The notes beneath the pieces are model-generated. The model was given only the letters and a program-made list of their open reading frames with translations. It had not been told where the DNA came from and ran no database searches. 64,000 bases of DNA from Hymenopellis radicata (Eukaryota > Basidiomycota > Agaricomycetes > Agaricales > Physalacriaceae): assembly GCA_015501595.1 (NCBI GenBank), contig JADNRX010000049.1, forward strand, positions 62,001 through 126,000. Direction: 5' to 3'. Each line of letters starts with the position of its first letter. The first letter of the stretch is position 1. Positions 33,037 to 46,129 of the stretch are shown here, piece after piece. The position numbers and the translations under genes are program-made.

Positions 33037-36000
33037 TAGTTCTGGATAATGTCAATGCATGGCTAGCGGAACTGTAGGTCACACGAACCTTGTCTAGGTT
33101 AATGACAACGACCTTTCCTTTTACCAAGTCCCATCTAGCGACGTGGCCTAGAACCCACTTCTTCTCGATGACCTCGAGCCCATGGTACTTGTCAGAAACG
33201 GTTTTTGCCTCGAAGCCCTCCGCCCAGAAATCCTTGAACGGGTCCCTCACGTGACTCAACTCCTTGTTGCGTTTCACTGCAAAACGCACCCGACCGTTCT
33301 GTTTGAAGATGTGCTGGATCTGACCGACGACCCATTCAGACGAACGATTGCCTGATGGATGCCAACAGACAAAGCTGTTACCCTTGCCTGGCACGTTTGG
33401 GTTGCTATAAAATCCATCTGTGCCAGGGTATCGCGACAGCATCTCCCAAGCGTCATCTGCTTTGATGAACTCGGAGAGGGCGTGAGGGATTGCAATAAAC
33501 TTCTTTGCAGGCTCTGACGACTCGGAGGATGAGATTGGTTGGTCATCAGCATCCATAGAACCATCAAACTCGGTAGCATTTTCGTCTTCATCCTGCTGTT
33601 GATCTGAGTATCCAAAGGCCTTGTCCAGAATGGAGCGACAGAAATTCAAGAGAGGTACGTCACCCGACGAGTTGAGCCATTGGCGAAACAAAGCCGCCTT
33701 GTAATACGAGTTTAGAAGAGTCCCTTCGAATTCACCTGAAAGCACCGTGCGTCAATAGATAGCGAAGATCATAGCAAGAGATAAGTACGCGCCCGACTTG
33801 TGATTGATGGGGATGCGTCTCAATCTGCCAATAAGACGTTCTCCGCCAAAAACACCAGAAATTCCGAACGGTGCTAAACAATTCCACAAAATCGAAAGCA
33901 TGGAAACCTAGATGGTGGCTAGGACGGTTCCAGCCTGGGAAATTCTCTTTGAGTCCAACGACGTGACCGCGATAGCATTCCTTAGCAGTTCGCTGTTGCC
34001 CTTCCGTCAAGGTTCTCTTCTGCAGCAGTGATGTCGTGCATGTGAGAAACATGGATGTCTTCAATACTGAAGCCATTTCTGATGCGTCATCTGCAGCTAC
34101 TGGTGATTCCTGGTGCCACAGACTGAGTAACGCCAAAGGAAGGTAAATCGTGAAGATAATTCGCCAGTGATCGGCCTTTAGAGTTCCAGCTCGCGGAAGT
34201 CCAGTCTCGTATGGGGGTACAGCAACCCAGGAAGGAGTAATGACCTCGTGAAGACATTCGTGTAGTCGGGCCAGTGCTCCTGGAGAGTCGACCGCCGTCC
34301 ATACTAGCGGTTTTAATGGTTTCCCCCGTCTCTGTTCAGGGAAAGGAATTAGGAATAAGCTTTCCCAAGGACCTGTTGCGTACCCAACTGATGAGATGCG
34401 GAACAAGATCCTCCTTGTCAACTTCGTCTTCATCGCCTGAGACCGGCGCCCGGTTTGAGATGTCGATGTACACATATAACAAAGAAAATTTGTTGAATGG
34501 TCGAAGCTTGTTGGCCAACTCCCCGAAAGCTTCACTTGGTGTCCCGTACGGGAAGGCGCAAGATGGTATGAAGATGTCCAACTCCTTCAGCGGCCTTATA
34601 ATGCATCTTCTTTGCCAAATCGTTGAGTCGTAAGCGAGTTTTCTCCCTGTCCAGATCTTCCCATTGCATGTGGCGCACTCTATGGGTGCCGAGCCCTTCT
34701 GAGTCAGTAGAGGCAGTTGAAAAGTCGCGGTGCTGGGGTGGATCGGAAAAGTGGCCAAACAAAGGATTCGCTGTGTTCGACTTTATTCAGGCGCTAGAGC
34801 AATTTGATACTGGTCAGGAAGTGCACTTAAAGAAGCTGTATCAACTGACCCAATGCACCAGTGCATGCCCCAAATTTTTTCTTGTAACCGTTTTCTTTGC
34901 GATAGGCGCGTCACCTATTTCACCGGGCACCACCAGGAGATCCAGACATACGAATAGTAACGCGTCCCACTTCTTGTCGTGGAAACTCGCTAGGAGTTTC
35001 TGTGAGGACTCCGCAGTAACCCGGGCACTGAGGGACTTCTGGATCCCGCGAACGTGAGTTCGCGTACGGCAATCAAAACGATTCATAACCTCAGTGAGAT
35101 GACGGTTACGTACAGCTTGGACATGAGGTGTCAAGTGATCCCAATCCAGCGGCTGAACCCTGATCTCCGATGGAGAGTCATCAGGTGTAAGAGGGTAATG
35201 ACACGAGGCGCGAACAGATGCCAAAGATGGTGGAGGAAAGAACTTGTAGAAATGTGCAACGGTAGAGACGGGCGCATTGGTCTTGTTCTTGGGTTTTTTC
35301 CTGCTAAGGGGATTCTCCAAACGGAGTGCGTCTCGAAAGAAGGCCTGCAAGATAATGAGGAAATAGGTGTGCATGACATCCACTGTCACTTGCTGGGAGG
35401 GCGACCAGTACGGTAGTAACCGAAAGGCGCTATCGCGTGTACCGTACGTCATCTCGATGATCTTTCGAGCTTGTATTGAGGTAGCCGCGCGCCAAAGGGC
35501 TGCTCCCTTGTTTAGTTCAGCGCTGTCGAGAGGCTTCCAACATTCAAAAATCTGTCCGGTCGTGCGACGACTTATGCCATGTGTCACAAACAAAGCAGAA
35601 GACGTGGGCGGTTACGTCCATAAGACCAGCGAACGGGCGGGAAGCCTTGAAATCCATGACAGTGCCTGCAATGGCAACGCGGTCTGTCTGACTGTAGGGA
35701 GGAGCACTAGTCTGGGAGAGGGGGGGGAAGGGGCAGAAAATTGCACGCCGCGGATATAGGCACTCCGCAAATCTTCGAAAAGAGGGCGTAAATAATGTTG
35801 ATGTTGAGCCTCCGGACCATTGGGTTCATGAGGACCTTTGATGATTCCAGGCATATAGACGTAGGCAGGATCGTATCTAATTGCCCAAGGAAGGTTTTGG
35901 CAGACCATCGCCAGCATCCCTGTCGATTTCACCTTCCCCCCATGAAGATTGCCTTCAATGTTGAAGAAATCTCCCAAAAGAATAAAAAACCAGCGTCCTT

Positions 36001-37341
36001 CGTTCCCTCTGTCCGCGATGAACAGCTTTCCATCATAGGAACGCAATGTCCGATAGATTCCTCCATCCGAGGTCCTCTTCTTATCGCGAGGAGTCGTAGG
36101 ATTCTGGTCTATTTCATGGCAGAACTCCTCAGCATAACGCCGAACACCTGGCATTGCTACAAATCGACCGAACCATTCGAAGAACGGATGATAATCGAAG
36201 GTCTTTATTGGTTTCCCGTTGTTCAGCAGCTCGGCGCCACAAAGAGGAGTGAGGCCAGTCGAGAGAGAACAGGTCTCCGGATAAACAGGCTGTGTGCTAC
36301 CATTAGGGTAGGACGGGGGCTCTGTGTTGGCACATGAAGGGCAGACTGCGTAAGGAATAGTTGAGATGTTCAAGTCGAGCCGGCGCTCAAGCGTGTCTAT
36401 AGTTTCGGGAATAGCAGATAAGGCCGCTTGCTGTAGAATGTTTGGCTCCCCTGCAAGTTGAGTAAGCGAGTATCCGAAGAGCTTCAGGCCCTTCAAAAGG
36501 AAGTTGGCATTTCTTTGACTGGCGCCCCGATACACGCGACCCGCAAGAGCCACGGTATACGCCAAGAGTACGGGGGTTGAGTGATGAAGGTGGCGTGATC
36601 TATGATCGAGAGCTGCCTCTTTGTGATAGATTCAGTGTGCTGTTGCAGCGATCTATGGTGAGCAACGTACTGTTATCAATCCTGACGGGAGAAGTATCAG
36701 GATGCTGGGAACGCCAGACTGCTAATTCATCCAGCAGTATTTTTAGCAATCCTCTACCCTCGCGCACCACATCTAACGCTTCCTGTCGTTTGACACCATC
36801 TAACTCTTTCTGATACTCTTGAGCTGTGCGTTCCAGTTGCTGGAGTTTACTTTCGACAGCATGTGGATCCGCCGCCTGCGAAAGGTTTCGCAAGGCGTTC
36901 AAGGAATCATTCAGGCTTCCAGCAATACGTGTTGCAGATTGTATGGCGTTCATTCCTGCCTGAGGTATCCGTCGCCCCGCAGCAAAAGTGGCCTGCGGCT
37001 GACATTCAGAAATTGAGTGCATGTCAGCATCGTGGAAGGCTTACTATAAGTTCTGGCGAGCTTAACAGCTGGTCGGGCTGCACAGTGCCAGCTCGAAAGT
37101 TCCGGGGAGCAACCGCCTTTTTATCAAGATCGTGGTTGCCAGAATGGTCAGAGGACGTGGCGGCGCAACCAGTAGACTGTGAACCCGATTCCTTTAGCAT
37201 GCGGCTAAAAAATGCATTGTGCTTGTTCCCATGGAGTGTAGGGGAGCTGTTGGAAGTCGACTTCTTCTCCGATACCTCGAGTGGCGTCGTCAAGTCCTTC
37301 GATTTCTCAAGGGCACGAGCAAAGAATCGTGTACTAGACAT
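33032..37341 (-). pseudogene. Tnp2/CACTA-like DNA transposase, decayed
   Basis: Read from 37341 leftwards. Exon 1 (37341-37045, MSSTRFFARALEKSK) splices over 46 nt to 36998, with a coiled coil around LQQLERTAQEYQKELDGV. The core at 36565-35612 has VCPSCANTEPPSYPNG (zinc-binding), FDYHPFFEWFGRFVAMPGV, KLFIADRGNEGRWFFILLGD and FNIEGNLHGGKVKSTGML, then LPWAIRYDPAYVYMPGIIKG and QHYLRPLFEDL. Next, 35593-34841 has AFRLLPYWSPSQQVTVDVMH, 34300-33830 has RAGTLKADHWRIIFTIYLPL and HHLGFHAFDFVELFSTVRNF, and 33745-33032 is the C-terminal part (KKWVLGHVARWDLVKGKVV). This order matches basidiomycete Tnp2-type transposases. Frame changes separate the blocks. The ORF now ends in a TGA supplied by the abutting LINE tail. 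Terminal repeats were not identified. Confidence 0.85.
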
Positions 37342-38449
37342 CTTTCCAAAAAAGTCGATAAGTGGAGGAGTCTAGAGGAGAAGTTGCCTGATGGTCCAAG
37401 TTTCAAGATGTAGAGGGTGAAAGAAGTGGCGAACTTTACATAAGCTTTGCGTCATAGTCGCGCCCTGTCGCGCCCGCGTCAGTTGCCGTAGCGCATCAAT
37501 CCCGACCAGGGTCACAGGCAGGGTTCGTCTCGAAAACTCGCAGCTGTAACGACAACGGCGCGTCCTCGTCAGCCAGAATCCCAGGAGAGGGCTCCCACTG
37601 GCCCAATAAGCGGCATTTAGTCGTGCTCTGAGGCAGCAATGATGGTAAGAGGTGAAGGGCGTATCACGTTGATCGGGACGGCCGCGCAGTCAAAGTCGGA
37701 TACACACCGATGACGGTGGTGAGACTATGCTCTAGAGCACAGCTTACGGTCGTCGTAGTCGGGAGAGCCGATGAGGCTCAAGCCTTCCGCGTGGAAGTCC
37801 AACTCAGACCGCATCGGAGTCCAAGGAAAGCCGGGGAAGGGAGCAGGTTTATATAGGAGAGAATGTTGAAGCAGTCGTGTACGCTCAGTCACATGACTTG
37901 ACCGGAATTCATCGCCCGCTCATCGCCCGCTCTTAATCGGGCCGATCCCACCGAGTACAAATAGGGAACAACAGATCGATGAACCTATTTCTCCTAATTC
38001 TACACAGCCTACAACTAGACTCTCCTCACCCACACCCGCAGCCAAACATCTCCCGCGCACCAGTTGACTTACCTGGCGGTCTCAGGGAGGCGTCGACTTA
38101 CCCAGCTGTTGCACCGACGATCATCGCCCGCTCACAACGCCAGGAAGTTCAGTGCATGTCACAATACGGTATCTGATAAGAACACCTCTGCCCTCTGAAT
38201 GCTATGGCAGCGAACAAGACTAAAACTTAGTCATGTACGCGGCGGCGGTCGTCAAAAATCCCATCTGCTGCTTTCGGCTTTTTCGCGGCAGCTGACTCAA
38301 ATCTTCGCGCCGTATTCGTGCCCCACACCTTTAAAAAACATCTCCTCTCTGGGGACCCATCAGGTGGGCGCCGTACAACAACAAGGACTTCATCGCCTAC
38401 GTACGACGGTATTCTTTTGCTCTCTCTCTCTCACACACACCCTTAATGG
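37342..38449. other. Stretch holding the second copy of the dispersed repeat
   Basis: 37906-38020 repeats 15446-15560 in direct orientation (CTCTTAATCGGGCCGATCCC, GGGAACAACAGATCGATGAA). Upstream, 37440-37900 is GC-rich and without coding signal. 38199-38450 contains a (CT)n/(CA)n microsatellite at 38421-38442. Confidence 0.5.
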
Positions 38450-39480
38450 TCGGTTTCACTCCGTTATGATGTCTTTCGCGTCATCCCATTCTACTCTCAC
38501 ACTGGACGCCTACCGATCCTCGGCATTTGTGTACCTGGCTGAGGTTTATGCCCTCATTTTTTGATATCCTCGCGCTCTATACACATACTCCCGATGGCGC
38601 TCCATCCCTCGCACACTCTATCTTGACCGATTATCTTTCCAGCACTCATATCATAGATTCTGTTTTGTTTACCGCACAGTCCCCTCACGTTTGGTCCTCT
38701 CTTCCTGGCCGGTCACTTTTCGGCTGGATCCTCTATCTCCTTCGTCACCGCCCTCCGAATGTTCCCCTGCCCAGATTATACACACTCCCGCCCATACAGA
38801 TTTCAATCAACACCGGCACGGGCGAATGCTTATGACGATCACCTTGCTTCTTCCTCTCACCATCTCGTCCTTCGCCCTCCCCCTGCGCCCTTACCGACTT
38901 TCTTTATGGATATGTTTATGCTGTATTCTGATAGGGATAAGTACATAGAGTGTGCTATATCAAAATATCTCGAAGCCGTGCTGACCTCCCATGTTGTTTC
39001 TGCTCCAGATTTCCGACCCGCGACCACGTTGCTTTTGCCACTTCACGACGAACACCTACCCCCGGCTCACCCGTATCTCCGCGCATCGTCTGCATGCTCC
39101 ACCATGGTTCAACTTTATGCGCGTTCTTCCCAGCTCGATACCGCTTACACTCGCTTTTTGCAATTTGGGAATGAAGCACCGTGTGCCCATTCGGTTATGG
39201 CGTTCTCGACACTGTCCATCACGTCTTCGTCGACTGCCCAACCGTTCATCACATGAGGCACGATGCCACTGCCTCACTCCTCAATCACACTCGTACCCTT
39301 TTAAAAACGCTGGGGCACCACTGCTCACTTGTTCGCGCACTGTTCCGACCTAAGTTGCCTCACATCAATACAATTACACCTCCACGGGCACGGGATCAGG
39401 TCGTTCGTCGTATCGCAAACATTTGGCATTCTGAGGCAATACGTTTAGCGGGCAGGATATGCGGAGAGTTCGGCCGGTGA
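38450..39480 (+). mobile_element. Third LINE fragment, C-terminal region
   Basis: Frames joined by two shifts read FDILALYTHTPDGAPSLAHS, VWSSLPGRSLFGWILYLLRH, then FFMDMFMLYSDRDKYIECAI and YTRFLQFGNEAP, and finally MCPFGYGVLDTVHHVFVDCP (C...H...C zinc-like motif), ending AGRICGEFGR at 39480. The zinc-like motif and its position resemble the C terminus of the other LINEs here, but this is a different family. Reverse transcriptase is absent. Confidence 0.65.
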
Positions 39481-42266
39481 CTGATCCCGAAGTGGGACGA
39501 CAGAAGCCTGTTATCCTACCCAGGTTTCTTGCTCATGTCTGTGGGGGTTGATTTCTTCTGTTGTTGTTTTTAGGTATCTGAATGTGGGTGAGGGCAACTA
39601 CTATCTTGTCCTTCGGTGTTGTTTCGCCCAGGGATATTGTATCGGTCGTCGATCGCGCCTTAAACGGCCACTTTTGACATAGATTTTTCGCGGAATGTAC
39701 TCCGTAGTATGTCGTCTATAATGCCATGTAAAAGTTTGAAGAGAATCGGCCAAGAACTCGCTGAGATCTAGCCCGGTAGCAGGTGACCGTAATATTCGCC
39801 ACGTTGAACCAAGACTGGCTTTTGGTCCGTTTTGGATTAGCCGGGCTGTCTTTGGTCGCCTCTTCGTCGCCTCTGCCTCTGCCTCCGAGTTTGCCTCTGG
39901 AGGCGCCTCTGGAGGCAGAGGCGCCGGCGGTCGGACGTTCTCTGGTCTGGATGGCAGAAAACGGAAAAGCATTGTTATATGACAACAAAATTGGATAAGA
40001 CAAGAAAGATTGTATGAAATCAAATGAGTCGAAACTTGAAAATGGGGAGGCGAGTATATAGAAATCGTCCAAAACGAAAAACCATGGCAGATCAACAAAG
40101 AACGTGCAATGAGAGCTTCGTGCGGAATATGATGGGCGACGCGGGTGCAGCGGGTGCAGAACTGAGAAAATGCTCCTGAGAAACTCGTTCCCGTGTTTGG
40201 TTCGAGGGGAGTTGCTTGAGAACCGAATACACCTGCACGTAGTCATACCAGTACAACATGAACAAGAAATGATCCTGCCTGCAGTCCATACCTACTCGCT
40301 TCTTGACTCGCCACCGTAGTTGTTCAAAAAAACAAGGCAAATGCTAAATGGTCGTGAACGCTAGCGCTGTCGAATGGTCGTGCCCACGTTAACGTGCATG
40401 TTCAGATCCAGAAATCAGGTAAACGAGGACAGTATCTAGTATGGAAATTTCAACTGTGATATTATCAGGCTATATGAAGGGTGAAAGACGGAAAATGGGG
40501 GGTTGCGCCAATCAACTTTCAGTCATGAAGACGCGACGCGTGTTCCTTTCCCAGTTCTCTCCTGCCATCTTCACTCGTGGGCCACCTCTAGTGTCGGCCT
40601 GCCCGAGGACGTCCCTGGGTGCCAACGTCCTAGGTCGAATCCCAATTCCCAATATGTTGTGCTTATGCGGCGACTTGTCAGATAGGAAAGCATCGGGATG
40701 GCGGCGTCACTCCTTCTAGTCCTCTCCCATAAACACTACATATCGCTATGGTTGCACACACTCGCGAAGTCCCCATCTCCGCACTCGAGAAGGCAGGAGT
40801 CTATGCGACGTTTGCCAGTTTGCGTAAGTCTTTCTAGTTGCTGTCAAAACTGACTCAGCTAACACGCTTGCCTCAAACCTCGAAGCTCGCCTACAGACTC
40901 CTGACGGCGGGTATTGAAGGCTGTTTTATAGTATTCAGCTTAACTAAGTATCTCACTTAAGGATAACCAGCGCCTGTCGCTCCACCATGAGTTCTTTCAC
41001 TGTCGTCGGCGAATATCCCAGCGGACGGATCGTACGGCCTGAACTGATCCACAACTTACTGCACATCCAGGATGATAGTTCGTTTTGAGTACCTCCCTCG
41101 ATATTCTTCTCACCGGCTCTTCCCAAACAACAGTCAATTCGGTGAGTGGATTTCGACTGATCTGGCAGTAACTGACTGTATTGCTTTAGCTGGGTAGATG
41201 TCACATACGGCTGACGCTGTCCGGATTGAAACGGAGTATTGGAAGCCATACGTCGTCGTTCGTCCATGCATTCAAGAAACTTCGGTGACCAGTACAAGCA
41301 GTAATTAAACCAGGTCATCAAGACAACACAGTAGACTGGATTGGATGAATGTCAGCATGAGGCGATAAGCAGCACTAAAAGCAATGAACACCTCGCCCGA
41401 GTCCATGCCATCCTAAGCGCCATTCCGCCGTTTTTAAATGTGCGTTGTATTCAGTACGTCGTTGACATATAATGGTCCTACAACCTTGGAGAACGGCGCG
41501 AAGCCAGGATTGTCCAGGGTTGTCATCTATGATCCGACCGGGAGATCGAGCACCATCAGGCAACGCGCCAGCCTTGAAGCTTGAAGCATGAAGCGTCGTA
41601 GTGTAAGCGCGATACACATCCGACGAGAGTGTCAATTCCCCGGGTATGCAAGACGGAGTGTATCGTGTGCCTTTAAAGAAGGCGTTTAGTTTCGTATCAC
41701 ATATTTCTTGTAACACTTTGAGAGTAAAATTCTACTTGATTCTGGATCCGAGGGCGCGAAATCGAACCTCTTCTCACGGACCAGGATCAGGAACGTATCC
41801 ATGCTGCAGAAGACGATAAGGATAAGAAGCCTTCGATGGCGAAGTCTTCAACTGACGTGTTGTCAGTCCCAAGGATGTCGTGGAAGACGAGGTACGTACC
41901 GTTTCGCAGAGAGTCCCGCTTGACAAATAGTCCTCAGGATCTGCTTGATCCTCATAACGACATCAGCAGGGCTAGGCGCGCACCCGTGTGCGACCAGACC
42001 CGCCCCATCATGTCGGGGTGTGTTCTAAGAAATTGTCATAAATGAAGGAAACTGAACTGACGGCAGTCTCGACACCCCGAACCAAAGCCTGCGTACATCC
42101 CTACATTTTTGGGCGTGGTGCAATCAATGATAGACGCCACAAGGCTTTCTCGCAGACTCGGAGGTATAAAAGTGATTAGATACAACAACAAAGGAATACG
42201 TATAGAGGCCAGCCTGTGCACTATTCAACATGTCCTTATAAAGGGCAGCAAGTAACAGTACAGTAA
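39481..42266. other. Stretch without an identified gene; weak minus-strand ORF at 39601-40098
   Basis: The minus ORF 39601-40098 reads MLFRFLPSRPENVRPPAPL, then an Ala/Glu/Pro-rich part produced by a GCCTCTG microsatellite (39860-39930), then ASLGSTWRILRSPATGLDLS. It resembles the N terminus of some fungal proteins, but I cannot name it. At 40749-40824 MVAHTREVPISALEKAGVYA is followed by a GT donor and may be a lone first exon. Other ORFs (40953-41321, 41375-41716, both minus) are unrecognised. Confidence 0.3.
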
Positions 42267-44095
42267 TTAGTCCTGAATGTCATCACTGACGATCGTGGCT
42301 TGTGGCGGCTGCGAGGTAGTCGGACTTGAGGCAAACTGAGAGTTGAAAGGGAGAGTTGATAGTGGGCTTGCAGACGAATAGGGTGTGTGGATCAGCGGTG
42401 TCATACCCACAGGGCTACCGTGGGGCTGGGCGCTGTTAACGCTCTGTCCTGGAAACTGATGAGGGTCAAGAATGAATTTTTGTTCATCGCCGACAGAACG
42501 AAAGGGTTGAAGTACCTTGATTTCGTTGAAAGTGCGTACTGCAAATAACCAAGCGATTGTTACAGTGATGAAGATGGCAGTCGCATAGAAAACAAGTAGA
42601 AAAATGTTTCTAAGAACATGTTCCACGTCGGAAAAGGTAGATCTGTGGATAGAGCCTGTTTGTAGGGGATCGATTCCGCCTTGGGTGGAGGTAAGAGGCC
42701 TCGTAATCGGACTATGACGTTTGACCCAGATCAGAACGCTGGAAGGTTGTTGGAGAGTAGAACCCGCGATGGCGATGTAACTAAGCTCCTCTGTGCTGCA
42801 CGTCTGCTTAGCACGTCAGTCAACACAAGTACACTCCAGGAAGACTGGCTTACAGCGACGGGCTGAACTAATCCACCAAGCGGATAGTCCAGCGTTCCGA
42901 CGAGTTGCTTGGAAGCGGTGTCGTAGATATTTGCTTTACCACGATCAGTACCGCCTACCACCAGTTTTGAACCCTCCACAAACGCAACTTGCTTCGGATA
43001 TCGAACCAAAGGCGGATCGCAGGGAAGAGTGCAAAGTAACGAGGTGTGACATAGACTATCCCTTCTGTACAACTCGAAATCTTGCCCGTTCATTGAAACG
43101 AACGCGTCCGAGCTTTCATTCACAGCAACCGACGCCCTTGAAGTAATTAAGATGATAAAGATCAAGAAGATGGCGAGGAAGCTCACATAACAAGAGGAGC
43201 TTCTTTGTTCTCCTTGATCAAGGCGCCTGTCTTGCCATCAAGTAAAGCCCTGTTGATATATCATTAGTGACCTAGCATGTAGAAATGAAGTAGACGAGCT
43301 TACAGGCGTCCTCCCGTCCTAGAGAATACGAGTACATGACGCGTTTTGTTTTCAAAGGTAACTGTTCTGGGGATGTACTTCGCGGGCAGCTTGACAGAGA
43401 AGATTTTCACGAAACCATCCGCTGGAGACAAGGCGTAGACCGAGACTTGAGGTTCCGTAGGATTTCCATGGCTGAAGGCGACGCGGGCTCGATTACGTGA
43501 TGGGTTGACCACGTCAGAATACACGCCAAGAGAGATAACAGCGGCCTCGGAGCTACCAACGGACCCCTTAGGTAGCTTATGAGAGTTGGAAAACTTCTGT
43601 ACAGAACGGTCAGAACAAAGCAAATGGAGGTTTCGCAAAACACGCACTCCAGCTCTCTCGTTGAAATTCCAGGTTACTATTCTGCCGTCATCGGAACCCA
43701 AGACTAGGGTGTACAGGTGCACTTTGGTCAAGTAAATCCAGGTACAAACAGTACAGTGGAGGTCATCGTCGGGAACAGGAATCGGTAGGAAAGACGTAAC
43801 GTCCCAGATGAATACTTTGCCACCTTGGCCCGCTGTAGGTAATGAAGTTTAGAGGCGTCGAAGCATGTAGGAGAGAGATTCACTGGTAGGATTAATTTCC
43901 GCTAAAGATGAGGAGCGTCAGGTGGGGAAGTACTATAAAGCGAACAGGCTCACTGATAGCAGCCAAAAAATGACCATCATGGGAGAAAGCTAGACGACAG
44001 ACGCCATCTTTTGGCCCCCTCAACTCTTGGTAAAAACGGTAATCGGGAGGAGGGCCGGAGGTGTGAACGGGATGAGAAGACATTTGGGCGGACAT
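42267..44095 (-). CDS. WD40-repeat protein with a C-terminal membrane segment (5 exons)
   Basis: Minus-strand exons 44095-43954, 43832-43304, 43249-43187, 43136-42854 and 42803-42267 join in frame to 517 residues. The start MSAQMSSHPVHTSGPPPDYR leads into GVCRLAFSHDGHFLAAI and GGKVFIWDVTSF, a typical WD40 blade, followed by YTLVLGSDDGRIVTWNFNER, SVYALSPADGFVKIFSVKL, HVLVFSRTGGRLALLDGKTG and KLVVGGTDRGKANIYDTASK, giving about one seven-bladed propeller. Near residue 410 a hydrophobic segment, NIFLLVFYATAIFITVTIAW, is likely a single transmembrane helix. A Ser/Pro-rich tail ends SDDIQD. The propeller would face one side of a membrane and serve as a protein-binding platform; partners are unknown. 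The first intron (121 nt) is long for this genome. Divergent from the 44375 gene. Confidence 0.75.
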
Positions 44096-44374
44096 ACGGT
44101 GGCGCTATGGTTCTCAGCGTAGCCGTATAAATGTCGACCATAACAAAGGGATAGGTCTTTGATGTGATCAAAAGTGCAAGAAAGGAATTCGTCGGTCAGT
44201 CCGGGCCGATTTAAACCTTCCTTCATGGTCGTCGGTCAAAGAGCTTTCATTTTGGAATAGCAAGCGTCTTCAAGTCGTCTGGACACAAACGCTTTTCTGT
44301 GTAATTGTTCTTAAACTGTTAAGCGTTTCTCGTCGTTCCGCCACTCATACGATCTGCTTCCCGCCGTTCCCAAT
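44096..44374. promoter_or_regulatory. Shared intergenic promoter region of two divergent genes
   Basis: The 279 bp between the start codons at 44095 (minus) and 44375 (plus) must hold both promoters. No TATA box is obvious. A run of pyrimidines (44310-44370) precedes the plus-strand start. Confidence 0.5.
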
Positions 44375-45547
44375 ATGTCCTCTTGCTTTAACCCCAACCC
44401 CTTCCTCTCACTCGACCGCACCGAAATTCCAAGTCCGAGGGTTTCGACCAACCTTGATCAGACTACGTTACCCTCTGTTGGACCTAGTCGTACACGCCGC
44501 TCTGGTCGGCGTTCCTCCCCTTACCCGTCTCGGTCACCTTCGCCTCACCCCCGACACCGAAGCCATCGCTACCGGTCGTCTCCTTGGGTTCGACGTTCTT
44601 CGTCACCTTCGCTCTCGTCGTCCTCCTCATCTTCATCCACCGACTTTTCTTCGGATGATGAGGACGACGAGACGCCGTGGGCAACAGTTGCGCTTGATCC
44701 ATCCGTTCGACGTGCTTCCCCTTCAGATCAACCTTCAGCTATGCAAGGCAAGATTTTATTAGCACAACAGGAACCTGCTTCCGAACAGACGGCGCCCACG
44801 CAGCCACCACCGCCCCGTTCTGTACCACAATCACAGCCCGTTTTCCATCAACAACTCCACCCGCAGTCGTCTCCGTCCCAAACTTCATCGCAACCGTCCT
44901 CGTCTTCATCCCAACCGCCGCCGTCTTCATCTCAGGCGTCGTCTGCACACCCCAGCGCGCCATCTACCTCCCAGTCCAAATCCCCCATTCCCGAGCCGTC
45001 TAAGCCAGTTGTCACCTCTGTTCCTCATGAGCCGTGGAGTGGTAGCGGTGGCTCGCAAGTTTCGGGAAAGATCCCGAAGCCGGTGGGCGAAGTCGGAAGA
45101 CCAAAGCGTGGAGGATACAACCTTGAAAAGACTTTAGATTGGCCCGCATCTCTGTTTTCAGACGTCAAGGTAAGCATTTCTTACCTAGTGTTACATCGTC
45201 CGACTCATGAAGGAATAGCGCGAAATCAAAGTCTTAGTCTACGAGAAAATGGACTGCCGTACAGGCTTTGCTCATCAACCGCAAAGCAAGATAGAATACG
45301 TTCATGAAGAGGTGATTCTGCTGATGCTCATGATATTACATTGACTAACGTTCAACAGGCCCTCGCCCTTTATCCTTGGCTGGATAGGTATGAAAAGTTG
45401 TGGGTCGTAGATGACTTCATTCGTGGCCACTTAAAGTATCGAAAATCCGCATTGCAGAGGGAGGATGACACTCAAAGGCATATCCAAGCTCAGGAGCGCA
45501 TTCAGGACCTGGAAAGTAGACGCAGGCGTGATCATGGTCATCATTAG
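44375..45547 (+). CDS. Ser/Pro-rich protein with conserved-looking C terminus (3 exons)
   Basis: Exons 44375-45169, 45219-45311 and 45359-45547, with introns of 49 and 47 nt, join in frame to 358 residues. The first 230 residues are low-complexity: Arg/Ser-Pro repeats (RSGRRSSPYPSRSPSPHPRH), an acidic FSSDDEDDETPWATV patch and Ser/Gln/Pro runs. The C-terminal third is compositionally normal: GYNLEKTLDWPASLFSDVK, REIKVLVYEKMDCRTGF, ALALYPWLDRYEKLWVVDDF and a charged helix QERIQDLESRRRRDHGHH. This suggests a disordered regulatory region followed by a small folded or coiled-coil domain. No family is recognised. Exact splice phase supports a real gene. Transcribed away from the WD40 gene over a short shared promoter. 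Confidence 0.65.
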
Positions 45548-45785
45548 ACATCCTAGTTCTTAGTTCTGTAACTATCAGTGTCCGTTGAACAATAGCTTGT
45601 CTTTGCATCGCTGTCTTTGCATCGCTATCTTGAGATTAATTGCTCTAGGCAAACAGTCAGGCTGAGCTCTTAGTAGGGAGTGTAAATCAAAGAGTGGCCG
45701 CAGGTCACACTATCCGCAAGCTTGATGTGGGACAGACTCCGACAACCAGCAAGGACGTTGACATGATTATTTGACTCAGACAGCT

Positions 45786-46013
45786 TCATCACCTCTCGAC
45801 AACGGTGCTAGGCCTCATCCCCAAGCAGTCATCACGTTTCGCCATTCCGTCGCCCCGGAGTCCGGAAACCTGGGCGCGTTTGCCAACGCTGATTGGCAGA
45901 CGTACGAACGCACAAAGTACTGGACCAGGCGACGCTCCCATAAAGATATACTGGTCATCCGAAGCGGTGATGAGTTGCTTATTGAGCGTGACTAAACAGG
46001 ACCTGACGCTGAA
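45786..46013 (+). mobile_element. Possible Ty1/Copia RNase H fragment
   Basis: One frame gives LGAFANADWQTYERTK; a shift then gives STGPGDAPIKIYWSS. This recalls the Copia RNase H region (DADWA...R.S.SGY...G.APISWSS). The match is short and needs a frameshift, so it is tentative. Confidence 0.3.
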
Positions 46014-46129
46014 CAATTGAACATAGCTGAGAACCAGGAAGCAACGCGCTGAACATCACTGAACACTGAAACACATCAGCACACAGACAGATAACGCGGC
46101 CCGGACCGACGACGCTGAGAATTTCTGAT

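Noticed and set aside
43407..44226. Alternative minus-strand ORFs within the WD40 gene
   Set aside because: They are other frames of spliced exons; the WD40 frame joins exactly through all introns.
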